From Burkholderiales bacterium (GTDB lineage: Bacteria; Pseudomonadota; Gammaproteobacteria; Burkholderiales; Usitatibacteraceae), in the NCBI GenBank assembly GCA_017880705.1, contig JADGRS010000255.1, positions 1 through 5,205 on the forward strand: a stretch of DNA of 5,205 nucleotides. Direction: 5' to 3'. The position numbers were made by a program, and so were the translations under genes. Position 1 is the first letter of the stretch; every line of letters starts with the position of its first letter. Below, in pieces: positions 1 to 5,205 of this stretch. The notes beneath the pieces are model-generated. The model had not been told where the DNA came from. It did no database searches and saw only the letters and a list, made by a program, of their open reading frames with translations.

Positions 1-303
1 CGCCCCGAGGTGCGCGATCTCCTGCTCGAGCCGATCGATCCGCTCGAGGTACGAGAGCACCAGCGCGAGCGCCTCCGTCTCGAGCTCGAGATCCGCGCGG
101 ATGCGCGCCGCCTTGCGCATGCGCCCGATCCACTCGGCGCTGAACATCCACGGCTGGGCCTCGGGATCGGCGGGGGCGAGCGCGCCGTATTCGACGAGCT
201 CGCGCACGATGGCCTCGGACATCCCGCAGGTGTCCGCAAGCTCGACGATCGAAACCTGGTAGTGGCCGTGCAGCCACTGCGCGCCCTCACGATCAGCCGA
301 CAT
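1..303 (-). CDS. cbpM: CbpM, chaperone modulator (MerR-like), 3' end outside the window
   Basis: CbpM binds the J domain of CbpA and blocks its stimulation of DnaK; it is a small cytoplasmic protein. The visible 101 residues start [20 protein letters not shown]. Residues about 16-42 form a MerR-like helix-turn-helix segment ([14 protein letters not shown] followed by a [10 protein letters not shown] helix). After this come the family's W-x-F segment (QPWMF, about residues 60-64), a basic R-rich helix ([15 protein letters not shown]) and the start of a C-terminal helix or coiled coil ([16 protein letters not shown]). E. coli CbpM has 101 residues; this one begins about nine residues earlier, so probably only 10-15 residues are missing past base 1. 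The start ATG lies inside the end of cbpA: the genes overlap by 11 bases (293-303), and GGGGAG about 9 bases upstream supplies the ribosome site. This overlap suggests translational coupling. Assignment rests on the residue pattern and on the cbpA neighbour, which together are strong. Confidence 0.9.
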   Translation of the reverse strand, partial: MSADREGAQWLHGHYQVSIVELADTCGMSEAIVRELVEYGALAPADPEAQPWMFSAEWIGRMRKAARIRADLELETEALALVLSYLERIDRLEQEIAHLGA

Positions 304-1267
304 TGGATTTCTCCCCGGCGAAATGGCTGCGCGGATCGAACCGCGAATTCTCCCCCAGCTCCTTGAAAAGCTCGCGCTCGCGATCGCTCAGCACGGTCGG
401 ATTCACGATCTGCACGATCGCATAAAGGTCTCCTTCGCCGCCGCCCGGCTTCGGCAAGCCCTTCTTGCCGAGGCGCAGCCTCCTGCCCGTGGTGGTCCCC
501 GGCGGAATCTTGAGGTTCACCGCGCCGTCAAGGGTCGGCGTCTCGACGGTCGCGCCCAATGCCGCTTCCCAGGGCGCGAGCGGCAGGTCGAGGTAGAGAT
601 CGTGGCCGTCGGGACGAAAGAGCGGATGCGGATGCAGCGCGATGTTGAGATAGAGGTCGCCGTCGCGCCCGCCGTTGATGCCCTTGCCGCCCTGCCCGCG
701 CAGCCGCAGGCGCTGCCCGTCGGTCGCGCCCTTCGGAATGCGCGCCTTGATCGTCTTCGGCACCTGGCGCACGCGGCCCTGTTCGTCGTGCTCGGGCGCG
801 CTCAGGTTGAGCTCCACCTGGGTGCCGCGATACGCATCCTCGAGGGACAGATGCACCACCGCCTCGTAGTCCTCGCCCGGGAACGCCATGTTCGCGCGCT
901 GCCGAGATGCGCCGGCGCCACGGCGCGACAGGCTCTCGAAGAGATCGCCGAGATCGAGATCGTCGAACGAGAAGCCGCCCTCGCGTCCCTGCCCTCCCGC
1001 GTTGAACTGCTTCTCCCAATCGGGTGGAGGGCGAAACTCCTGCCCCGGCTGGTAGGCGCTCCCGAGCTGGTCGTAGGCCGCGCGCTTCTCCGGATCCTTG
1101 AGCGTCTGGTAGGCCTCGGCGAGATCCTTGAATTTCTCCTCGCCCTTCGGATCCTTGGTGACGTCGGGATGGTACTTCTGCGCGAGCTTGCGGTAGGCCT
1201 TCTTGATGTCGTCGGCGCCAGCGTCGCGCTTCAAGCCGAGGATCGCGTAGTAGTCCTTGTATTTCAT
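293..1267 (-). CDS. cbpA: CbpA, DnaJ-like co-chaperone (type II J protein)
   Basis: A co-chaperone that stimulates DnaK ATPase and delivers substrates; in E. coli CbpA is also a nucleoid-associated, curved-DNA-binding protein. The 324 residues show an N-terminal J domain (about 1-70) with KDYYAILGL at the start and the essential HPD triad at residues 33-35. A Gly/Phe-rich linker follows (about 74-125, including [11 protein letters not shown]), then two beta-sandwich substrate-binding domains starting near residue 133 ([16 protein letters not shown]). There are no CxxCxGxG repeats, so this is a CbpA-type protein rather than a full DnaJ. E. coli CbpA has 306 residues, so this one is complete and slightly longer, mainly by its C-terminal tail. 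The ATG at 1267 puts the J domain at the very N terminus, as is usual. The ribosome site is weak (GATGGCGGG just before ATG) and lies in a possible hairpin. cbpM follows with overlap, as in known cbpAM operons. Confidence 0.95.
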   Translation of the reverse strand: MKYKDYYAILGLKRDAGADDIKKAYRKLAQKYHPDVTKDPKGEEKFKDLAEAYQTLKDPEKRAAYDQLGSAYQPGQEFRPPPDWEKQFNAGGQGREGGFSFDDLDLGDLFESLSRRGAGASRQRANMAFPGEDYEAVVHLSLEDAYRGTQVELNLSAPEHDEQGRVRQVPKTIKARIPKGATDGQRLRLRGQGGKGINGGRDGDLYLNIALHPHPLFRPDGHDLYLDLPLAPWEAALGATVETPTLDGAVNLKIPPGTTTGRRLRLGKKGLPKPGGGEGDLYAIVQIVNPTVLSDRERELFKELGENSRFDPRSHFAGEKSNVG

Positions 1268-1268
1268 C

Positions 1269-1293
1269 CCGCCATCTTACTTCGGGATGGCGG
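1269..1293 (-). promoter_or_regulatory. Inverted repeats over the cbpA ribosome site
   Basis: Read on the minus strand, CCGCCATC (1293-1286) can pair with GATGGCGG (1276-1269), an 8 bp stem with a 9-base loop. Its 3' arm ends one base before the cbpA ATG and covers where a Shine-Dalgarno should be. An alternative 7 bp pairing, CATCCCG (1289-1283) with CGGGATG (1271-1265), uses overlapping bases and would bury the ATG itself; the two cannot form together. No U-run follows, so it is not an intrinsic terminator for the upstream dehydrogenase gene. A role in controlling cbpA translation, for example by temperature, is inference only; in a GC-rich genome such repeats also arise by chance. Confidence 0.3.
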
Positions 1294-1333
1294 AGTCGAT
1301 GCGCCCGCGCGCCTCAAGCTCAACGGCGCCCTT

Positions 1334-2731
1334 TCATTCGGTGCCGAACGCCGGGGCGGGAGGCAGTGCCTTGACGTACACGCTCTTCACGTTCACGAAC
1401 TCCTTGATGCCGAAGCTGCCGAGCTCGCGACCGTAGCCGGATTCCTTGATGCCGCCGAACGGAAGCCGCGGATCCGAAGCGACGAGGCTGTTCACGAACG
1501 CGGCTCCGGATTCGAACAGGCGCGCGACGCGCTCGCCGCGCTGCAGGTCTCGCGTGAAGACCGCGGCGCCCAGGCCGAACGTCGTCGCGTTGGCGAGGCG
1601 CACCGCGTCGGCCTCGTCCTTCGCCTCGATCAGCGCGGCGACCGGGCCGAAGAGCTCTTCGTCGAACGCGGGGTTGCCCGGCTTCACGCCGGCGAGCACC
1701 GTCGGCGGATAGAACGCGCCCGGACCGGGAGGAAGTTGCGCGCCGAGGAGCACCCGCGCGCCGCGCTCGATCGACGCGAGCACCTGCTTGTGCAGGCCCG
1801 CGCGCAGGTCGTGCCGCGCGAGCGGGCCGACCTCGGTGGCATCGTCGAAGGGATCCCCGACCTTCTTCGCCCTCATCAAGGCGACGAAGCGATCGGTGAA
1901 CTCGCCGAGGACCGGGGCCACGACGACGAAGCGCTTCGCGGCGATGCAGCTCTGCCCCGCGTTGATCAGGCGCGAGTTGACGCAAGTCTGCGCGGCGAGC
2001 TCGAGATCCGCGTCCTCGAGGACCACGTAGGGATCCGAGCCGCCGAGCTCGAGGACGGATTTCTTCAGGACCTGGCCCGCCTGCGAGGCGACGGACCTTC
2101 CCGCCGGCGTGCTCCCGGTCAGCGTGACCGCGCGCACGTGACGATGCTCGATCACGCCTTGCACGCCCGCGCTGCCGATGAGCAACGTGCGGAACGCGCC
2201 CTTCGGAAATCCCGCCTCGAGGAACATCGACTCGATCGCGAGCGCGGCTCCCGGCACGTTCGACGCGTGCTTCAGCACGCCGACGTTGCCCGCCATCAGC
2301 GCCGGAGCCGCGAATCGATAGACCTGCCACAGGGGAAAATTCCAGGGCATCACCGCGAGCACCACGCCAAGCGGCTCGAACGCGACGTACGACCGGGTCG
2401 CTTCCGTCGCGATGGCCTGCGGCGCGAGGATCGCCTCGGCATTGTCGGCGTAGTAGTCGCAAGCCAGCGCGCACTTTTCCGCTTCGGCCACGCCCTGCTT
2501 GACCGGCTTGCCCATCTCGGTGGCCATCAGCTTCGCGAGCTCGTTCTTGCGGCCTCGAAGGATTGCCGACGTCTTCTTCATGAGGCGCGCCCGCTCGGCG
2601 AACGACGTCGCGCGCCACGACTTCCACGTCTCGTGGGCCTCGTCGACCGCGGCCGCGGCCTCCTGCGGCGTCATCTCCCGATAGGTCTTGACCGTCTCGC
2701 CGTTGGCGGGATTGATGGATGCGATGGCCAT
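1334..2731 (-). CDS. NAD(P)-dependent aldehyde dehydrogenase, succinate-semialdehyde dehydrogenase (Sad) type
   Basis: Oxidises an aldehyde to its acid with NAD(P)+; by resemblance the likely substrate is succinate semialdehyde, feeding 4-aminobutyrate breakdown into the TCA cycle. The 465 residues match the length of E. coli Sad/YneI (462) and have no signal peptide, so the enzyme is cytoplasmic. Visible motifs in order: PWNFPLWQ with Asn131, KHASN with cofactor-binding Lys154, GSTPAGRSV (206-214), ELGGSDPYVV with general base Glu228, GQSC with catalytic Cys262, EELFGPV (358-364) and the C-terminal PFGGIKESGYGRELG (424-438). KHASN and ELGGSDP, in place of KPS and ELGGK, are shared with Sad/GabD1-like enzymes rather than classical GabD. 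ATG at 2731 is preceded by GAGGTG with good spacing. Substrate cannot be fixed from sequence: no transaminase or permease for 4-aminobutyrate is visible nearby, and other short-chain semialdehydes are possible. All catalytic residues are intact. Confidence 0.93.
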   Translation of the reverse strand: MAIASINPANGETVKTYREMTPQEAAAAVDEAHETWKSWRATSFAERARLMKKTSAILRGRKNELAKLMATEMGKPVKQGVAEAEKCALACDYYADNAEAILAPQAIATEATRSYVAFEPLGVVLAVMPWNFPLWQVYRFAAPALMAGNVGVLKHASNVPGAALAIESMFLEAGFPKGAFRTLLIGSAGVQGVIEHRHVRAVTLTGSTPAGRSVASQAGQVLKKSVLELGGSDPYVVLEDADLELAAQTCVNSRLINAGQSCIAAKRFVVVAPVLGEFTDRFVALMRAKKVGDPFDDATEVGPLARHDLRAGLHKQVLASIERGARVLLGAQLPPGPGAFYPPTVLAGVKPGNPAFDEELFGPVAALIEAKDEADAVRLANATTFGLGAAVFTRDLQRGERVARLFESGAAFVNSLVASDPRLPFGGIKESGYGRELGSFGIKEFVNVKSVYVKALPPAPAFGTE

Positions 2732-2825
2732 GGTTCACCTCGGGGCGTGTGCAGTCTCCGATGATAGCCGGGACGATGCGCGTTCTCGCCACGAGCAAAC
2801 ATTTTTGTCGTCGCCCCGGCGAGCG
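2732..2825. other. Intergenic spacer, cupin gene to aldehyde dehydrogenase gene
   Basis: This 94-base gap contains a short A/T tract (acattttt near 2800) and, on the minus strand, TATCAT (2766-2761), a 5 of 6 match to a sigma-70 -10 box. No acceptable -35 box sits 16-18 bases upstream of it. A GC-rich inverted segment (about 2810-2825) just past the cupin stop is followed on the minus strand by A rather than U residues, so it is not a convincing terminator. A weak promoter for the dehydrogenase gene is possible but unproven. Confidence 0.3.
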
Positions 2826-3281
2826 TCAGCTTCCGCCCACGCGCGTCGATGTGCCGGGGCCGTCGCCGTAGATGAGGAGCTCGCACTCCCCGACCTTCGC
2901 CCCGTCGTAGTGAACCTTGCCGCCGTAGTGCACGACGAAGCTTCCCGCGGGCATCGGCGTGGTGCTTTCCGGATCGAATTTATCGCCGGTTCCAACCCAC
3001 CATGTGCCGGAGAGCACCAGGATATATCGATCGTTCGGGTGGAAGTGCGGACGGCTGAAGCTGCCCGGTGAAAACCTGTTGCGCACCGCATACGGGCCGG
3101 GCTTGCCCGGATCGCCGTAAAGCACGGCGCTCTTGAGGCCGGGATACATCGCGCTCTCCGTCCACTTCAAATCCGCCGGCATCTTGTAGCTCAACACCGC
3201 GGGATCGGGGCCCGCCCTGGCCGCCATCGCGAGGGCCAACAGTGCAAGCGATAGCATTCCCATGAAGCGCGCGTTGCTCAT
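2826..3281 (-). CDS. Exported cupin-domain protein of unknown function
   Basis: A 151-residue single-domain cupin with a signal peptide; its function is unknown. Residues 1-23 are a typical Sec signal: short basic N end (MSNAR), hydrophobic core (about 6-20) and an ARA|G cleavage site after Ala23, so the protein is probably periplasmic. The cupin barrel follows: motif 1 is GSFSRPHFHPNDRYILVLSG (73-92) with His79 and His81, and motif 2 is PAGSFVVHYGGKVHYDG (111-127) with His118 and His124. His79, His81 and His124 are likely metal ligands; the Glu usual in motif 1 is not where expected, Asp84 and Arg85 standing near its place. The C-terminal LLIYGDGPGTSTRV is a common ending in small exported cupins. 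The ATG at 3281 has a strong GAGGAG site about 7 bases upstream. It is divergent from dps and lies upstream of the dehydrogenase gene. Substrate and catalytic activity cannot be predicted. Confidence 0.85.
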   Translation of the reverse strand: MSNARFMGMLSLALLALAMAARAGPDPAVLSYKMPADLKWTESAMYPGLKSAVLYGDPGKPGPYAVRNRFSPGSFSRPHFHPNDRYILVLSGTWWVGTGDKFDPESTTPMPAGSFVVHYGGKVHYDGAKVGECELLIYGDGPGTSTRVGGS

Positions 3282-3314
3282 GTCTGTCTCCTCTGTGCGT
3301 GGACGAGAATGTTT

Positions 3315-3324
3315 CTGCGCGCAG
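3315..3324. repeat. Perfect 10-base palindrome CTGCGCGCAG
   Basis: The sequence equals its own reverse complement over 10 bases and does not extend further. It lies 34 bases upstream of the cupin ATG, between the weak -35 and -10 candidates on the minus strand, where an operator could sit. GC-rich palindromes of this size are common by chance, so an operator role is speculative. Confidence 0.25.
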
Positions 3325-3422
3325 CTTGTCCAACCCCGCGCCTAGGCAAGATACTCTCTCCGGATGGGACGAGGTATTGGCGTTGCGCTGGAACGCGCGC
3401 ATCGAGGGGATGAAGTAGAGTA

Positions 3423-3462
3423 ATTCCACGGACGGTGCCTTCCGGGCCCGTTCCATTCCACG
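3423..3462 (+). repeat. Direct repeat of ATTCCACG upstream of dps
   Basis: ATTCCACG occurs at 3423-3430 and again at 3455-3462, 32 bases apart start to start, close to three helical turns, so both copies would face the same side of the DNA. An additional CGGGCCCG palindrome (3443-3450) lies between them. The second copy ends 25 bases before the dps start. This layout is compatible with a regulator binding upstream of or within the dps leader, but one such 8-base repeat in 200 bases could be chance. Confidence 0.25.
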
Positions 3463-3472
3463 TTGTCGATCG

Positions 3473-3478
3473 AAAGGA
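3473..3478 (+). promoter_or_regulatory. Ribosome binding site AAAGGA deciding the dps GTG start
   Basis: AAAGGA lies 9 bases before GTG at 3488. No ATG start with a comparable site exists in this frame before the Dps core, and the next in-frame ATG (near 3599, Met38) would remove the whole N-terminal tail. The site therefore supports the GTG. Confidence 0.7.
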
Positions 3479-3487
3479 CACCAAGTC

Positions 3488-4036
3488 GTGAAGAAACCCA
3501 ATGCGAAGAAGAGACAGGATCTCGAAGCCAGGCGCGGCGCGCCGCTTGCCACCCCGACCGACCTGAAGAAGGCGGCGACGAAGGACATCGCCGGCGCGAT
3601 GAACGCCATCCTGGCGGACGTGTTCGCGCTCTACCTGAAGACCAAGAATTTCCATTGGCACATGAGCGGGCCCCACTTCCGCGACTACCACCTGCTGCTC
3701 GACGAGCAGGCCGACCAGCTCTATGCGATGACCGATCCGATCGCCGAGCGCGTCCGCAAGGTGGGCGGATCGACGCTGAGATCCATCGGCGACATCGGCC
3801 GCACGCAACGCGTGAAGGACAACGACGCGCGATACGTGGAGCCCCTGGACATGATCGCCGAGCTGCGCGAGGACAACAAGGCGCTCGCCTCGCGCCTGCG
3901 CGAGGCCCACAACGTCTGCGACGAGCACCACGACATCGCCACCGCGAGCCTGATCGAGGTCTGGATCGACGAGACGGAACGGCGCACGTGGTTCCTGTTC
4001 GAGGCGAGCCGCATGGCGGACAGCTCGGGGCATTGA
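3488..4036 (+). CDS. dps: Dps family protein (DNA protection during starvation, ferritin-like)
   Basis: Dps proteins form a 12-subunit hollow shell that oxidises Fe2+ with hydrogen peroxide and stores the iron, and many bind DNA, protecting it in stationary phase. The 182 residues show the ferroxidase segment KNFHWHMSGPHFRDYHLLLD (53-72). Aligned by eye with E. coli Dps, all five inter-subunit ferroxidase ligands are present: His56, His68, Asp72, Asp83 and Glu87 (E. coli His51, His63, Asp67, Asp78, Glu82). The first 30 residues form a tail with many Lys and Arg (KKPNAKKRQ, later RR and KK), suited to DNA binding as in E. coli Dps. The four-helix bundle runs from about 32 to 176. Cys144 in helix 4 is a single cysteine of unknown role. 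Translation starts at GTG. The dioxygenase gene begins 5 bases past the stop, so the two are probably co-transcribed and translationally coupled. Confidence 0.93.
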   Translation: MKKPNAKKRQDLEARRGAPLATPTDLKKAATKDIAGAMNAILADVFALYLKTKNFHWHMSGPHFRDYHLLLDEQADQLYAMTDPIAERVRKVGGSTLRSIGDIGRTQRVKDNDARYVEPLDMIAELREDNKALASRLREAHNVCDEHHDIATASLIEVWIDETERRTWFLFEASRMADSSGH

Positions 4037-4041
4037 GCGGG

Positions 4042-4848
4042 ATGGCGGCCGAGACCTCCCCTGCGCGGCGCGGTACGGCGCCCGCGCTTTTCATTTCCCA
4101 CGGCGCGCCCACCTTCGCCCTTGAGCCCGGGCTCCTCGGCCCGCAACTGACGACGCTGGGCGGGCAATTGGACGGGCTCGCCGCCGTGCTCGTCGTTTCG
4201 CCGCACTGGCAAACGCCGGGAATCCGGGTCATGACGACCGCGGCGCCCGAGACGATCCACGACTTCGGCGGCTTTCCGCGCGCGCTCTATGAAATGCGAT
4301 ATCCGGCCCGAGGCGAGCCTGCGATCGCCGCCGAGGTCGCGCTCTTGCTCCGCGAGGCCGGCTTCGACGTCGCGCTCGACGAGAAGCGCGGATTGGACCA
4401 CGGGACCTGGGTGCCGCTTCGCTACCTGCTGCCGCGAGCGGACGTGCCGGTCTTCCAGGTCTCGATGCCGATGGACCTGGATCCGGCCGGCGCCTTCCGG
4501 CTCGGCCACGCGCTCGCGCCGCTACGCGAACGTGGCGTGCTCATCGTGGGCTCGGGCAGCCTCACCCACAATCTCTACGAGTTTCGCCAGGATGTGAAGG
4601 ATCCCGAGTACGCGCGCGATTTCGCAGAGTGGGTCGCGAAGGCCGTCGTGGCGAGGGCCGCGGACCGCCTCGTGGACTACCGAAGGCTCGCGCCCCACGC
4701 CGAGCGCGCGCATCCCACCGACGAGCACTTCCTGCCGCTCCTGGTCGCGATGGGCGCGAGCTCGGAAGCCGAGATCCCCCGGCGCATCGAGGGCGGAATG
4801 ACCTATGGGACCCTCTCGATGGATTCGTATGAGTGGGGATTGCCTTGA
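4042..4848 (+). CDS. ygiD: Class III extradiol ring-cleavage dioxygenase, YgiD / 4,5-DOPA dioxygenase type
   Basis: A metal-dependent enzyme of the LigB superfamily that opens catechol-type rings; E. coli YgiD acts on DOPA in vitro, and plant DODA proteins of the same family make betalamic acid. The natural bacterial substrate is generally unknown. The 268 residues match the family length (about 260-270). Conserved motifs: SHGAPT with His20, SPHW with His55, GLDHGTWVPLRYL with His120, GSGSLTHNLYEF with His176, DEHFLPLL with His229, and the C-terminal GGMTYGTLSMDSYEW. His20, His55 and His229 are the expected metal ligands, with His176 in the active site. No signal peptide, so cytoplasmic. The frame stays open far upstream across dps, but that part is antiparallel-free shadow coding with no family likeness; ATG at 4042, 5 bases after the dps stop, gives the correct family N terminus. 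Its ribosome site (GAGCGGG) is weak and close, consistent with coupling to dps. Confidence 0.9.
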   Translation: MAAETSPARRGTAPALFISHGAPTFALEPGLLGPQLTTLGGQLDGLAAVLVVSPHWQTPGIRVMTTAAPETIHDFGGFPRALYEMRYPARGEPAIAAEVALLLREAGFDVALDEKRGLDHGTWVPLRYLLPRADVPVFQVSMPMDLDPAGAFRLGHALAPLRERGVLIVGSGSLTHNLYEFRQDVKDPEYARDFAEWVAKAVVARAADRLVDYRRLAPHAERAHPTDEHFLPLLVAMGASSEAEIPRRIEGGMTYGTLSMDSYEWGLP

Positions 4849-4871
4849 TCAACGACGATGCAGGGCAAGCG

Positions 4872-5205
4872 ATGAAGGACACGCCCGGCGGCTGGCCGCG
4901 CATCTCGTCGGCGATCTACTGCCGCGACCCGGCGCGGATGATCGACTGGCTGTGCGACGCGTTCGGCTTCGAGGTGCGGCTCAAGGTCGCAGGCGACGGC
5001 GGGCGCATCGAGCACAGCGAGCTCACCTACGGCGAGGGGGTCGTCATGGTCTCGGGCGAGCGCACCGGGGCCGATGCGGCGCGCTTCGGCGCCGACATGA
5101 AGAGCCCGCTGTCGGCGGCGTGCAACACCCAGGGCATGATGATCTACGTGGACGACGTGGACGCCCACTGCGCGCGGGCGAGGGCCGCCGGCGCGAAGAT
5201 CGTCG
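4872..5205 (+). CDS. VOC (glyoxalase/bleomycin-resistance-like) family protein, 3' end outside the window
   Basis: A vicinal-oxygen-chelate protein; the family includes glyoxalases, ring-cleaving dioxygenases and binding proteins, and the specific role here is unknown. The visible 111 residues start MKDTPGGWPRISSAIYCRDP. The first beta-alpha-beta module shows AIYCRDPARMIDWLCDAFGF (14-33), then RIEHSELTYGEGVVMVSG (45-62) with His48 as a possible metal ligand. The second module begins MMIYVDDVDAHCARARAAGA (89-108). Related proteins have about 150-165 residues, so roughly 40-50 are missing, including the usual D-P-x-G-H region. ATG at 4872 has a GGG site 6 bases upstream. In-frame alternatives are TTG at 4845, which overlaps the dioxygenase stop as TTGA, and GTG at 4833; both would add residues before the family core. 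The 23-base gap to the dioxygenase gene suggests the same operon. Confidence 0.85.
   Translation, partial: MKDTPGGWPRISSAIYCRDPARMIDWLCDAFGFEVRLKVAGDGGRIEHSELTYGEGVVMVSGERTGADAARFGADMKSPLSAACNTQGMMIYVDDVDAHCARARAAGAKIV

Larger units (their letters stand above)
3282..3487. promoter_or_regulatory. Divergent intergenic region between cupin gene and dps
   Basis: These 206 bases must hold the promoters of both divergent transcription units. On the minus strand TGGACA (3332-3327), a 5 of 6 match to a -35 box, lies 16 bases from a poor -10 (ATTCTC, 3310-3305). On the plus strand the AT-rich stretch about 3411-3425 contains TAGAGT (3416-3421), a weak -10 candidate, but no matching -35. A sigma-54 type GG-GC pair at the right spacing was looked for around 3378 and not found. 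The region also holds the palindrome and the direct repeat listed separately. No convincing OxyR, Fur or IHF site could be identified by eye. Confidence 0.4.

Noticed and set aside
1309..1329. A 5 bp inverted repeat (GCGCC/GGCGC) between the dehydrogenase and cbpA genes as a terminator
   Set aside because: The stem is short, the loop is 11 bases, and no U-run follows on the minus strand.
323..2764. An 813-codon open frame on the plus strand, antisense to cbpA and the aldehyde dehydrogenase gene
   Set aside because: Its translation is rich in Arg, Ala, Leu and His with no recognisable domain, and it spans two clear minus-strand genes and their spacer. In GC-rich DNA the strong codon bias of the real genes keeps opposite frames free of stops.
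1320..2798. A 492-codon minus-strand frame overlapping the aldehyde dehydrogenase in another frame
   Set aside because: It is a low-complexity Arg/Gly/Ala-rich shadow; the dehydrogenase frame carries all family motifs over the same bases.
3377..3392. A possible sigma-54 promoter around TTGGCGTTGCGCTG upstream of dps
   Set aside because: The GG and GC elements do not fall at the required -24/-12 spacing.
3463..4041. An upstream extension of the dioxygenase frame across the whole dps gene, which would make a 461-residue fusion
   Set aside because: The extension has no family likeness, while the dps frame over the same bases has all ferroxidase ligands. The ATG at 4042 gives a protein of normal family length.
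3278..4509. Long minus-strand frames opposite dps and the start of the dioxygenase gene (251-296 codons)
   Set aside because: They are Arg-rich shadows without motifs or ribosome sites, opposite two well-supported genes.

Overview
The window is strongly GC-rich, with dense, tightly packed genes and Shine-Dalgarno-type ribosome binding sites. Gene content (a CbpA/CbpM co-chaperone pair, a Sad-type aldehyde dehydrogenase, Dps, a YgiD-type ring-cleaving dioxygenase and a VOC protein) fits a high-GC Proteobacterium. A beta-proteobacterium is my best guess from general familiarity, but the window holds no rRNA or other marker that would settle it. I see no tRNA, rRNA, CRISPR array, insertion sequence, phage gene or attachment site.

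Left part (about 1-3281), all on the minus strand, read from right to left: a Sec-exported small cupin protein (3281 to 2826), an NAD(P)-dependent aldehyde dehydrogenase of the succinate-semialdehyde dehydrogenase type (2731 to 1334), the DnaJ-like co-chaperone CbpA (1267 to 293), and its modulator CbpM (303 to beyond base 1). cbpA and cbpM overlap by 11 bases and are surely co-expressed. The gaps cupin-dehydrogenase (94 bases) and dehydrogenase-cbpA (66 bases) contain no convincing terminator, so longer transcripts are possible. The dehydrogenase-cbpA gap carries two mutually exclusive hairpins that would fold over the cbpA start region.

A 206-base divergent intergenic region (3282-3487) separates the cupin gene from the right-hand group and should hold the promoters for both. 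It contains a perfect 10-base palindrome on the cupin side and an 8-base direct repeat on the dps side.

Right part (3488-5205), all on the plus strand: a Dps-family ferritin-like protein starting at GTG, then 5 bases later a class III extradiol dioxygenase of the YgiD/DODA type, then 23 bases later a VOC (glyoxalase-like) protein cut off by the window end. The spacing suggests one operon. A shared role in iron or oxidative stress handling and in clearing aromatic or electrophilic compounds is plausible but is inference.

Overall this looks like an ordinary chromosomal region of stress and metabolism genes. I found no clear evidence of an undescribed system. The points most worth a check are the hairpins at the cbpA start and the tight dps-dioxygenase-VOC linkage.
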